Below are positions 1 through 10,410 of a stretch of DNA of 64,000 bases, piece after piece; the first letter of the stretch is position 1, and each line of letters opens with the position of its first letter. This stretch comes from Helicoverpa zea. Lineage: Eukaryota > Arthropoda > Insecta > Lepidoptera > Noctuidae. The position numbers and the translations under genes were made by a program. The stretch spans positions 9,369,501 to 9,433,500 of the forward strand of contig NC_061452.1 of NCBI RefSeq assembly GCF_022581195.2. The letters are read 5' to 3'. The notes under the pieces are model-generated. The model was not told the origin of the DNA. It made no database searches and was given only the letters and a program-made list of their open reading frames with translations.

Positions 1-780
1 GCTAGAGGGGGTAACACTCCATATTAATAAAGATTTTATTGAAAATGTATTGATTTGTTTCAATTGAATGTCTTGTCCGCTAAATGCAATAATCACAACT
101 TTACATGCAAGTTTCATTTTATCTCCTGAAAGATCCTTCTGAGCATGTTACATGCACTTCAGTGGTATCGTTGGAAAGGTAATGAAATAATCTTTAAGTG
201 TCCATTGCAATTTAATATTTTTTTAGCAATTATAATAAGAAAATCCAGTTTTTTTTGTTAAAATCCGGAGTGTGCGATTTCATTGCTCCCGAGTGTATTT
301 TTAACTGAGGTAGGTATGTGTATGGAACTTGGTACTTATTCAGATCTCACTTCTTTTATAGGCGAAGGATTTCCATATTATCGAACTTGGCAGCCTTTCA
401 CATTTTTGTTTTGGGTGGGATTTCATTTATTTTTGTAAGGTTGTTTATTTTATTTTTTTCTTATGATTAAGTTAGTTAAGGAAATGTCTCATTTATACTA
501 TCTTTCAGATTTTTGAATATGCACTATGCTTCTTACAAAGAAATGAACTAGATTAACTAAATGGACTAGATTTACCAACTGACTGACATGACATGTTATC
601 ATATATTATGTTCGTGGATCAAAGTTACACATTCGTTATTTTCGAAAGTGACTCACACTTGGCCGTTTTCAGATTTTTACTTTGACTAAATACAAACCTT
701 TGTAACGAATTTCAGATTGGTACGACCATTCGAAGATATATTATATAAATATAGATAAATTTAGTTCGTTTTAGTTCCTT
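1..780. repeat. Left copy of a 780-bp perfect direct repeat
   Basis: This segment matches 6784-7563 base for base by eye. It opens inside the last codons of a Tc1 transposase (reading ...RGGNTPY then stop). It continues through the element's right terminal inverted repeat (ending near 295, then a TA) and then through one arm of a palindrome (298-419). The rest is AT-rich flank ending at 780, where a poly(T) tract begins. The right copy runs on past 7563 with different sequence. The left limit is hidden by the window edge, so the repeat may be longer. It may be a recent duplication or an assembly overlap of two haplotypes. Confidence 0.85.
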
Positions 781-1767
781 TTTTTTTTTTTTTTTTTTTT
801 TTTATCGACGTAAAATCATCAAATGACCCCTCCCGCTGTGGGTTAGCAGCGGTGAGGGAGTGTCAGACTTTTACTGACTAAAATCGTCGTGTTCCGTCAT
901 AGGCCTTTTATGTACCAGGGCCGCGGTATCTCTTTCGAACAACCCGCAGCCCCGGCAGGCCTTGGCCCTGCTGGGCCCCGCTGGGCTTTGCTGACGTCTC
1001 TTTGAGGAGCGCGTGGAACAACGCGCGCCGTCGACACGGGTCTGTCGTCTAGGAAGACAGAGGGACGATGAGCCACCCGAACTCACCGCCCACAGACCCA
1101 CGCCTACGGTGGCCGGGAGTCATCTCGCGACACCCGGCGCCCATGGTGTCTACCTGGTCCAGCGCGGCGGCCGGGATGAGAGGTGCGAACTCTCTGGCGT
1201 TCCGCCTCCTCCTTCTCGAGCATGACCGCTTCGCAGAAGGAGGCGACGGCATCCCATTCCCTCTCGCCCCGGACCATGGCCTGAACCAGGGCCGGACGCG
1301 AGAGGTCGCCGCCGCCCAAAGCCTCGACGAGGACCCGGCGGTGCCCTTCCCATGCGGGGCACACCTGGACTGTGTGGTCCACCGTGTCCTCGGGGCTGTC
1401 CGCACAATGGTGACACCCGGGCGCCTCCTCACGACCGATGCGGTGCAGGTACCTCCCGAAACAACCGTGTCCGGTGAGGACCTGCGTCATGCGGTACGTG
1501 AGGCAGTGGCGTAGCGTGGGGGGGGCAGAGGGGGCACATTCCCCGGGCGGCAGCTTTTAGGGGGCGGCAAAATTAACCCAATTAAAAAAAAATTGTTCGC
1601 AACTAGTATCTGCGCTACATAAAACTGTCTAACAATAACAAAACATTAAACAAGTTGAAACTTTTTAAACTTAAAATTAATTATTGTTAAAATTTGGTAC
1701 TTAAAACACACGTGACACTACATTTTACGTTATTTTGGTTTTGAGTCTTCAATAAAAAATAATTAAA

Positions 1768-2425
1768 ATTTCGCGCTCGCTTCGCTCGCGTATTCAGAAA
1801 CTGTATGCGCTTGATTTTGCATTTGTCAACAAACAGAAAGTTAAGTACGTTTGGGCTAAAATTTACGTAATATTTGGTTTAAGTCCCATAAAAATTTCGC
1901 GCTCGTTAAGCTCGCGTATTCAAAAACGATATGCCCTTGTTTTTGCATCTATCAACAAACAAAAAGTTAAGTACGTTTGGGCTAAATTTTACGTAATTTT
2001 TGTTTTAAATCCGATAAAAATTTCGCGCTCGCTTCGCTCGCGTATTCAAATACGATATGCCCTTATTTTTGCATCTGTCAACAAACAAAACATTAAGTAT
2101 GTTTGGGGCTAAATTTTACGTAATTTTTGTTTTAAGTCCGATAACAATTTCGCGCTCGCTTCGCTCGCTTATTCAAATACGATATGCCCTTATTTTTGCA
2201 TCTGTCAACAAACAAAACATTAAGTATGTTTGGGGCTAAATTTTACGTAATTTTTGTTTTTAGTCCGATAACAATTTCGCGCTCGCTTGGCTCGCGTATT
2301 CAAAAACGATATGCCCTTATTTTTACATCTATCAACAAGCAAAAAGTTAAGTACGTTTGGGCTAAATTTTACGTAATTTTTGGTTTAAATCCGATAAAAA
2401 TTTCCCGCTCGCTTCGCTCGCGTAT
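1768..2425. repeat. 126/127-bp tandem repeats inside the hAT element
   Basis: The word tcgcgctcg recurs at 1771, 1897, 2023, 2150 and 2277, with a variant (tcccgctcg) at 2403. Spacing is 126, 126, 127, 127 and 126. Each unit carries a short near-palindrome of the form cgctcgcttcgctcgcg followed by AT-rich sequence. The small ORFs seen here come from the repetition and are not genes. Confidence 0.9.
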
Positions 2426-2486
2426 TTGGAATTTTAATACCTTCCAGAAATCAAGTAACGAAGATATAAAAGAAAAGTCTACTTGA

Positions 2487-2665
2487 GAACCTCCCCCTTC
2501 TGCCGGGGCTGCGGGTTGTTCGAAAGAGTTACCATAAAACATAAAAGGCCTTCGACAGAACACGACGGTTTTTAATCAGTAAGAGTCTGACACTCATTCG
2601 CCGCTGCTAACCCACAGCGGGAAGGGTCATTTGATGATTTTTAACGTCGATACAAAAAAAAAACC
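2487..2665 (+). mobile_element. Retrotransposon 3' tail fragment nested in the hAT element
   Basis: This stretch is a diverged reverse-complement match to 784-960, the 3' UTR of the surrounding R1-like element. Shared features are the ctgccggggctgcgggttg block, the cgacagaacacgacgg block, cccacagcgggaagggtc, and a final A-run near 2652-2662. It therefore lies in the opposite orientation to its host retrotransposon. A heavily 5'-truncated insertion of a related element into the hAT ancestor is the simplest reading. Confidence 0.8.
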
Positions 2666-4957
2666 TTTTTTTGAAGTCGGTTAAAAATGACAAACGGCCA
2701 GTAACACTTGTTAAAAAAAATACACGGGAAGGGGCGGCAAAATCGACAACTGCCCCGGGCGGCAGATACCCAAGCTACGCCACTGACGTGAGGGCGCCGT
2801 GACTCCTCCCGAGCCACTCCTCAAAGAGGGGACTTACCGCCACGATGGTGGCGTGCCCTGCACTGGGTTGCGATAGTCGCTCCCTCCAGGCCACCATGAG
2901 ATCGCGCCGGAGCTCCGCCCGCTGCGCGACAACTTGCCGCGGCAACGGGGTTTCTCCCCGGCGCTGAGCCTCCTCGCGCCAGTCGTACAGGCGCAAGAAG
3001 ACCCTCGCCTCCAGATCCCACGGTGGCAGTCCAGCGAGTAGGCCAGCTGCTTCGCGGGAGATCGTGCGGTACCCCCGGATTAGCCTAATGGCTATCACCC
3101 TTTGGGGCACGTTCAGGTAGTGCACAGCCCGCGGCCGTGCCGAACGTGCCCATACCGGGGCCCCGTAAAGGGCCATGGACCGCATGACCCCCGCGTAGAG
3201 TTTACGGCAGGGGGCGTTTGGGCCTCCCAGGTTGGGCAGGAGCCGCTTGAATGCAGCACCTGCCTTCTCCAGTTTGGGGCCCAAACGTCGGAAGTGCTCG
3301 ACGAAGCTCCACCGGCCGTCGAGGACGAGTCCCAGGTACTTCATCGCCCTCTCGACGCCGATGGTAGCCCCCCCCACCGTGACTTGGGAGCCTGAAGGTG
3401 GCGCGTTCCGAAGCCCATGAAAGCACATGGCCTCGGATTTGTGCAAGGCCACCTCCAGTCCCAGCAGCTGGATCCTCTCGATGACTATCGCAACCCCGCG
3501 CGTCATTATGTCGGCCGCCTCCTGGTGCGACCTCCCTTGTGCCAGAACCAGCGTGTCGTCAGCGTAGCAGACCACGCTGACGCCGCTAGGGAGGTCGGCG
3601 CGCAGCACCCAGTCGTAGCCGATGTTCCACAAGAGCGGCCCCAGTACCGACCCCTGCGGAACACCGCACGACATCTCTCGCCGGTTCCATTCCCCGTTGT
3701 GACCAGGGTAAATGATGGACCTATCCGACAGATAGGCCTCGACCACGCGACGAAGGTAGGTCGGCACCCGGTGATACCGGAGTGCCTCCCTGATGCAACT
3801 CCAGGGAAGGGTGTTGAAGGCGTTGGCGATGTCAAGAGACACCGCCAAGACGACCCCCCCCCGGGACACAGCATCCCCCGTCGTGAGAGCTCTCACGCGC
3901 ATGATGGCGTCCACCGTTGAGCGCCCCTTGCGGAAACCGAACTGGTGGTCCGCAAGGTCCGGCCCTATCCCCCCAAGGTGCGCGACGAGGCGGTGTGCGA
4001 CAACTCGCTCAAAGAGCTTGCCCACCTCGTCGAGCAACACGATAGGCCGGTATGCGGACGGAGAGTCCGCAGGGCGCCCCGGCTTCCGTATGAGGACCAG
4101 TTTCCCTGTCTTCCAACGAAGTGGGAACTGGCCCCTCTCCAAACATGCGCTGAGAAGCCCCCTAAGTCGAGGCCCGAGAGCCTCAAGGGCCAGGACCCAG
4201 GCCTTGCCAGGCAGGCCGTCAGGCCCTGGGGCGGTGTTTTTGGCTTTCAGCCTAGCCACCGCCACTCTCAGGTCCACCCCAGTCACCTCGGGGACATCGT
4301 CGTCGTCGGAAGTGTGGTCCGTACTTGACACCGCGGGTTGCAGAGACATGGGCGGGGGAGAGTGTTCCCCGCGCGAAGGGAACAGAGCGCTCACCACCTC
4401 CTCCACCAGCTGAGGCCGAAGACTCTGGGTCAGCGGGGGGGCCCATGGGCGGAGCTTGCCCCGCACCATTTTGTACGGGCGCCCCCACGGGTCCCTGTCC
4501 AGAGACCCCAGCAGCTCCGCATTGGCCACCTCCTTGGCCTGGACGATGGCCAATTGGAGGGCGGTCTTCGCAGCTCTGTAACCCTCGTACAGCTCTGCTT
4601 CCCTGGCTTCTGCATCCGGAGGGCGGATGCGCAGCCTGCGGTGTCTGGTGTACAGGTGCCTCGCAGCGACGCACGCCTCTCGAAGGGCGGCGATCTCGCG
4701 AGACCACCAGTACACCTGGCGTCGGGCGCGTCCTGGCGGGACTCGGGGCATGGCCACGTCACAAATCTCGGACATGGTCTCCCGGAACCACTCCGCCTCG
4801 TCGTTGATGTCGGCGGGCCTGTCCGGTGATGACACCCAGGCCTGCACGACTGAGGCTTCCAGGAGAAGCTCCCGGTCAAGGTGCCTCAGCGCCCAACGTG
4901 GACCACTCGGGGTCTGCAGGACCGGCGCGCTAGGGTTCTGGGCGGAGACGGCTTAGA

Positions 4958-5215
4958 CGGCTTAGATAGTGTATTAAACGGGGTTTTGGTTTTGACGTAA
5001 AAGTGTTTTATTAGGTTGATCCATTCATCGTATTTTTTCAGAACTTTAAGTATTTTGCTAAAATATGACCTACTGTGATTAGTATTAGTAATTAAAACAT
5101 GCCTAAATTCACTGTTTTTGAATTCTCGTTAAACTAAATATTAAAGAAAAAAACATTAGGATAACACACCAGATTACCTATATCATATTTAGAATATTAA
5201 AATGGGAGCGTTAAC
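4958..5215. other. AT-rich spacer, nothing recognised
   Basis: This spacer lies between the truncated retrotransposon and the palindrome arm. It starts with a short near-duplicate (gacggcttagacggcttaga). I see no coding potential or terminal repeats. Confidence 0.6.
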
Positions 5216-5339
5216 AAAACCCACCCAAAACAAAAATGTGAAAGGCTGCCAAGTTCGATAATATGGAAATCCTTCGCCTATAAAAGAAGTGAGATCTGAA
5301 TAAGTACCAAGTTCCATACACATACCTCAGTTAAAAATA

Positions 5340-5462
5340 GTTACTTTTTAATGATGTTACTTGGCAAGTTTTCACGCACCTTCTTATAAACCTACTAAAC
5401 GCAATGAATCAAGTATTTAATTTTCTATTAAAACTTGCCAAGTAACATTATTAAAAAGTAAC
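5340..5462. mobile_element. 123-bp MITE with 33-bp inverted ends and TA duplication
   Basis: It begins gttactttttaatgatg and ends with the imperfect reverse complement (cattattaaaaagtaac). The arms continue through ttacttggcaagtttt and aaaacttgccaagtaa. TA lies on each side (5338-5339 and 5463-5464), which fits a Tc1/mariner-mobilised MITE. It has no coding content. Confidence 0.8.
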
Positions 5463-5464
5463 TA

Positions 5465-7078
5465 CACTTGAGAGCAATAAAATCGCACACCCTAGATTTT
5501 GACCAAAAACAGTGGATATTCTTAAAACTCTTTGGTTTAAGTAAATGAAAGGTATTTTAAATAAAAATACACACTTTGTTTAAAATGTCATGTAAAAAGA
5601 AATTCATTTTCCTGGAAGTTACGCGCAAAAACATCAAAACAACAAAATTCCTCGAATTAACTCGTTTCAGGTAGGCACTACTTGCGCCCCTTATCGCAGG
5701 TATAAAAGGGTCAGTTAAAGGTTTTTTTAAATCATTTGTGCACCGAGTTCTAACGTGATAACCCCTCTTGTGAATACATACGGAAAACTTTGAAAAACAT
5801 GGACACGACACCTGCAGAGGCTGCTCAAGTTATAGCCTTGTTGGAAACTGGGCAAAATCAAAGTCAAGTCGCTCGACAGTTGAATTTAAGTCGATATTCA
5901 GTTCGACGTGTATACCAGAGGTTTCGAGAAACTGGAGGCTATATTCGGCGACCAGGATCAGGCCGCCATCGTACTACATCAGACCGTGATGACCGCTTTC
6001 TAGTGACAAGATCTTTGCGAAATCGACAGCTGAACGCGGTTGAGCTAGGACAACAGCTTCGAGAAGTACGCAATGTCAGCATAAGTCGGTGGACAGTCAG
6101 AAGACGATTGTCTGAAGCGGGGTTGACTGCACATCGCCCCGCAAATGGTCCGAAATTGACCACAGTCCACCGACAAGCCCGGCTTCAATTTGCCCGAGAG
6201 CATTTAAATTGGAGAACGATCAGTGGAGGGCAGTTATGTTTTCCGATGAGTGTAGAATGACTTTACATGGCCACGATGGACGCTCAAGAGTCTATAGAAG
6301 GTCATCAGAGCGATTTTCACAATGCTGCATTAGCGAACGTGTCGCTTATGGCGGTGGATCGTGTATGTTTTGGGGTGGCATAATGCTCGATTCCAAAACC
6401 GACATTGTCTTCATTACTGGGGCCAATACTGGCCCTAGATCGAGAGGATTAACAGCCCAGCGATACGTGGAAGAAGTCCTCGAACATCATGTTAGGCCGA
6501 TTTCGTGGCTTATGGGGGAAGAATTCCTACTTATGCATGATAATGCCAGGCCACATGTTGCTAGGACAGTTCGCGATTACTTGGAAGACGTCAGTATTAA
6601 CGTGATGGAGTGGCCAGCTCGTAGTCCTGATCTCAATCCTATCGAGCATGTATGGGACGAGCTGAAAAGGCGTGTTCGAGCAAGAAGTCCAGCTCCCACA
6701 CATCAGAGTGGAACGGTATACCACAAGAGTTCATAATTAAGTTAATACGGTCGATGAAAAACCGTCTAAGAACCGTAATTAGAGCTAGAGGGGGTAACAC
6801 TCCATATTAATAAAGATTTTATTGAAAATGTATTGATTTGTTTCAATTGAATGTCTTGTCCGCTAAATGCAATAATCACAACTTTACATGCAAGTTTCAT
6901 TTTATCTCCTGAAAGATCCTTCTGAGCATGTTACATGCACTTCAGTGGTATCGTTGGAAAGGTAATGAAATAATCTTTAAGTGTCCATTGCAATTTAATA
7001 TTTTTTTAGCAATTATAATAAGAAAATCCAGTTTTTTTTGTTAAAATCCGGAGTGTGCGATTTCATTGCTCCCGAGTG
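5465..7078 (+). mobile_element. Full-length Tc1-type element, inactive
   Basis: The 1614-bp element is bounded by TA (5463-5464 and 7079-7080). Terminal inverted repeats of about 57 bp begin cacttgagagcaataaaa on the left; the right-hand equivalent is cactcgggagcaatgaaa. Length, TA target and the enclosed DD34E transposase all match Tc1. The partial copy at the window start (1-295) has the same right end. Confidence 0.9.
5799..6810 (+). pseudogene. Tc1 transposase, broken
   Basis: The N-terminal part (from 5799) has the paired-like helix-turn-helix (SQVARQLNLSRYSVRRVYQR) followed by the GRPR-like linker (RRPGSGRHR). The catalytic part gives FSDE (first Asp), MHDNARPH (second Asp) and LNPIEHVWDEL, with 34 residues between the second Asp and the Glu, which is the Tc1 DD34E signature. 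There are two lesions. A frame change near 6215-6220 separates the DNA-binding and catalytic parts. A small deletion near 6700 removes part of the C-terminal helix and shifts frame again; the proper C-terminus resumes as EWNGIPQEF and ends at 6810. The enzyme would cut and paste at TA sites, but this copy cannot make it. Confidence 0.9.
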
Positions 7079-7563
7079 TATTTTTAACTGAGGTAGGTAT
7101 GTGTATGGAACTTGGTACTTATTCAGATCTCACTTCTTTTATAGGCGAAGGATTTCCATATTATCGAACTTGGCAGCCTTTCACATTTTTGTTTTGGGTG
7201 GGATTTCATTTATTTTTGTAAGGTTGTTTATTTTATTTTTTTCTTATGATTAAGTTAGTTAAGGAAATGTCTCATTTATACTATCTTTCAGATTTTTGAA
7301 TATGCACTATGCTTCTTACAAAGAAATGAACTAGATTAACTAAATGGACTAGATTTACCAACTGACTGACATGACATGTTATCATATATTATGTTCGTGG
7401 ATCAAAGTTACACATTCGTTATTTTCGAAAGTGACTCACACTTGGCCGTTTTCAGATTTTTACTTTGACTAAATACAAACCTTTGTAACGAATTTCAGAT
7501 TGGTACGACCATTCGAAGATATATTATATAAATATAGATAAATTTAGTTCGTTTTAGTTCCTT
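6784..7563. repeat. Right copy of the 780-bp direct repeat
   Basis: It is identical to 1-780. Here it is the true 3' end of the Tc1 element plus palindrome arm and flank. Past 7563 the sequence continues as AT-rich repeat flank and is not followed by poly(T). Confidence 0.85.
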
Positions 7564-8120
7564 AGGGGTATAAATTTACACTGGGTATTTTACACCTTCA
7601 TTATTTTGAAACCGACTCACACTTGGCCATTTTCAGTATTTTCCCTTTACCTTGACATAAAGACCTACCTCCATGCCAAATTTCAAGTCAATACGACCAT
7701 TGGAAGTGGTCTAGGTTTTTGATGAGTGAGTCAGTCAGTGAGTGTATAGTAAAAATAGCGATTTTCTGACGTCAATATCTCAAGACCTACAATAGGTATA
7801 TTAATGAAATTTTGTATTTTAGATAAGTGAGGGGGTCTCAACAGATAGTAGAAATTTGAAATGTGTAAATAAAATAGATTTTGAGTTATAGGGGGGTCGA
7901 ATTTGGCCCGAAATGGTTCGTGTAATATAACCCACGGCCGGTGTGTCGCTTTTTTTGCTCGAACTTGGCGGACACACTGCCGTGTGTCTAGATAATACCT
8001 ATAAAAAAGACAAGATTTATCAAATTATCACTCAAATATATTTTTATGTTTTACGATACACCGCAAATGCATTAGGCACTGCATACCTACGCAAGAAATA
8101 AGCACGTAAAATCCGAAACA
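7564..8120. repeat. Interspersed-repeat-like flank
   Basis: This region repeats its own themes. The phrase gactcacacttggcc occurs near 7431 and again near 7615, each followed by a similar 'caaatttca...tacgaccatt' block about 80 bp on. A gtgagtcagtcagtgagtg stretch lies near 7724. It looks like an untranslated part of a repeat, but I cannot name the family and see no ORF. Confidence 0.45.
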
Positions 8121-8126
8121 TTGTCC

Positions 8127-8270
8127 GTCTTACCACAAAAACTTTTTAACGTCAGTTTAAGACTTGTCTAAAAAAATGTCAAATTATGACGTTGACATAA
8201 GACATTCATTTTGGAGACACATTTTTTATAGACAAGTGTAAAACAGTTGTTAAAGTTTTTGTAGTAAGGC
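8127..8270. mobile_element. Short MITE with imperfect 40-bp inverted ends
   Basis: The left end (cttaccacaaaaacttttta) and the reverse complement of the right end (cttactacaaaaactttaac) match. They continue through a shared acttgtct...aaaaatgt block. The interior is short and non-coding. The target duplication is unclear. Confidence 0.7.
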
Positions 8271-8313
8271 CAGAAAAGTTTTCTTTGTGTTTATTACAAA
8301 ATCCTTTTACACA

Positions 8314-8568
8314 TTACAAGCGTCCGTTGATATTCAGCATAAACCAAACTTCAAAGACTTTATTTATGTCGTAGTAACTTTGATTAATCCGGATTTTACA
8401 AATCCGCCCCAGCCAAATATATTTGAACCCTAAACAGATTATATTTGATTGACCTTCTATTTTCAGCAGGTCATTTTTTTGTATTTGTAATGGCAATGAT
8501 GTAAATGGGTATGTAAATATGTCCTCTAGCGTTGCAGTCTGAACATCTGCTGAATTATAATTTGACAT
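8314..8568 (-). CDS. Orphan 84-aa ORF, possible first exon of an unknown gene
   Basis: The ORF begins with ATG at 8568 and encodes MSNYNSADVQTATLEDIFTY followed by a mixed hydrophobic and polar stretch, with LLKIEG and GRICKIRI segments. Composition is protein-like and it is the longest ORF in several kb. No signal peptide or membrane segment is evident. A possible donor (gtaatg) lies just before the stop, so it might be a coding exon, but downstream sequence on this strand is MITE and repeat. I do not recognise the family. It could equally be a relic of an unknown element. Confidence 0.3.
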   Translation of the reverse strand: MSNYNSADVQTATLEDIFTYPFTSLPLQIQKNDLLKIEGQSNIICLGFKYIWLGRICKIRINQSYYDINKVFEVWFMLNINGRL

Positions 8569-8569
8569 T

Positions 8570-10238
8570 TTTACTCGTAATTGCCATTTATGAATTTATT
8601 TTAGTTGCTCAATATAATTGCACAAAAGACTACATACTACTTCAAAGAAAAACTATCAGTATTTTCTCCTACTTTAGTAGTTGCTACGGCCGTATTTAGA
8701 AGGTAAATAATAGCAACAGCACCTGGCTCTACGCACAATATAAACAATCTTATAAACTACTGAAATCATGGCCTAACGCAGCGCCGTATCTGCCGTAGTG
8801 TGCACTGTGTACCTACAACCCTCATTCACTTGTGATGTCAAGTATGTTAGTTAACTAATAAATTAATTGAGTATTTTTTTTTATTTATGTAGGTACTACT
8901 TCTATATACCCTGTTATGTACTCAACCTATATACTAGTATGGTTTACACTTATAAAATTGTATGCTCTACCCCATTTACCTAAATTTAATTATTGTGAAT
9001 TTATGTGACTATTCAACCATATATCGGATATTATTGTCCCCAACATTCTTTGACGGCTGGTTCCGACCCTGGCCTAATATATTTTGTCACAAGGTATACG
9101 AAAGGTGGATGGTGGATCTCATTTTTTTAACCAAAATTATAGGATTACAATTAACTATTTATTTAAAAGCCAATTTAAACCAAAGTTTTTCTTCAGTCGA
9201 TTTGTGAAAAAGATGAAGTTTCATTTCTATTCTTTCCGATAACGTTTTGGACTCGTATTTATAAATTTAATTTCGCCTTCTTGGAAATATTCAAATGGAA
9301 TGTAACTTAATCTTAAGAATGTCTAAATAAACAAGCAGGATTTCTAAATAAGATAAATGGCCACCATTACGTAATCAAATCTTTGAAGAAATATTAAATC
9401 CCTGAGACTGTGCGACTAAAATGATATGATTTGTATTACCATTTCAGAAAGTCAAGAAAATACAGATAGCTGTTCAAAGTAATGAAAATTGTTATTCCAT
9501 TTACATGATGTTCTGAAGTACATTTATTATGCTTAATATATTCTTATTCTTTTATATTATAATTTGAAGACAAAAGGCCTCCAAAGATTTTAAGTACAAT
9601 CACACATAGATATAGCTTTTTTTAAAATAATTTTGCTACTGACAAGCCATATTTTCACCCTAAATACCACACGATAAATGTTTATTCTGTTCTTATAGGT
9701 ACATGAACCCTGTGAAAAATTCACTTTCACCTATAAAAATAATGCAAAGCCCTCGTGAGTAAGCGATTGCCCAATACTTGCTAATCTTCATCATGGAGGT
9801 TTCTTCAATGTAACACTATGTTTCAAGTTCAATAAAGATGAATTTAGCTACTAAAGTGTTAAGGCAAAATGAGGCCAAGGCTTTGTCTCGACCGCAGTCA
9901 AAGAAAAGAGAACTTTGCGGTGAGACCTACCAGACAAATCTATTAGGAATCACTAGGGTTAAGGTCGTGGCAGGTTTGACCTTTCTATAGATAGGAGGTT
10001 AAGCTAATATGGTTCAAAGCTTTCGGTTCAAAGTAGGATGATTATATTAGCATTTTTTTTTTCAAATTAAAATTACAATAAGACAACACCCCCCTAAAAC
10101 GACCCCCATTCACCACATCCTAGTGTTAGGTATGGCTGCAAAGAAGAATCGGTGAAAAACAAACTTCCCAGCAACACAGCTGTCTATTGCAATTTAATTA
10201 TTGGTATAATATAACAATACAACTTCATACTAATTTCA
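8570..10238. other. Intergenic, nothing recognised
   Basis: This is AT-rich sequence with only short shadow ORFs. I see no inverted repeats, arrays or conserved coding blocks. Confidence 0.5.
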
Positions 10239-10410
10239 CTAAAAAGTTTGAACGTTTCTTTGAACAAGCCCTTCTAAAGCGTTTGCTTTATTCTTTTTGG
10301 ATGCGCATGTTTCTAGGTGAATTCCTTTAAAACTTCGTTCCAACTTATTTCCGTAACGTGATGATGATGATGATGTCCTCCCAGACGTGTCCGTCGACGG
10401 CGACACCCTG

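Larger units (their letters stand above)
1504..2785. mobile_element. Non-autonomous hAT-type element with 8-bp target duplication
   Basis: The insert begins CAGTGGCGTAGC and ends GCTACGCCACTG, a perfect 12-bp terminal inverted repeat. It is flanked on both sides by ACGTGAGG (1496-1503 and 2786-2793), an 8-bp target duplication diagnostic for the hAT superfamily. Both ends also carry the subterminal words ccccgggcggcag and ggggcggcaaaa. No transposase is encoded. The interior consists of AT-rich sequence, a 126-bp tandem array and a piece of retrotransposon tail. Its insertion into the RT ORF shows it is younger than the R1-like element. Confidence 0.92.
1104..4955 (-). pseudogene. Reverse transcriptase ORF of the R1-like element, split by insertion
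   Basis: The larger piece (2786-4955) encodes the RT domain. Visible blocks are AYRPIVLLDEVGKLFE, then HQFGFRKGRST, then SLDIANAFNTLPW with the first catalytic Asp, then GVPQGSVLGPLLWN, then CYADDTLVLA with the paired catalytic Asp residues, followed by the thumb. The smaller piece (1104-1495) carries the C-terminal finger GCHHCADSPEDTVDHTVQVC and a basic tail. The pieces are in the same frame once the hAT insertion and one target duplication are set aside, so the insertion alone separates them. With no endonuclease and a split ORF, it is dead. The protein would act by target-primed reverse transcription. Family assignment is by motif memory; R1-clade subfamily is not resolved. Confidence 0.85.
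781..4957 (-). mobile_element. R1-like non-LTR retrotransposon, 5'-truncated, interrupted
   Basis: Read on the minus strand, this is a non-LTR element whose 3' poly(A) tail is the T-run at 781-803. A GC-rich 3' UTR follows (about 804-1103), then a reverse transcriptase ORF (1104-1495 plus 2786-4955). GC content is far above the flanks. The 5' end is lost near 4957, just where an in-frame stop closes the ORF, so the endonuclease domain expected upstream in R1-clade elements is absent. The C-terminal CCHC-type finger and RT order fit the R1 clade. A 1282-bp hAT element splits it. I could not find a convincing target duplication around the whole element. Confidence 0.85.
5216..7202. repeat. Palindrome with about 120-bp arms, split at its TA centre
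   Basis: The left arm (about 5216-5337) and right arm (7081-7202) are near-perfect reverse complements, meeting at ctcagttaaaaa-TA-tttttaactgag. The central TA now hosts a small MITE and a Tc1 element. The right arm recurs at 298-419 in the upstream direct repeat. The arms could be the ends of an older foldback element. Confidence 0.8.

Noticed and set aside
3417..4829. Long plus-strand ORFs opposite the reverse transcriptase
   Set aside because: They are GC-rich antisense shadows of the minus-strand RT ORF.
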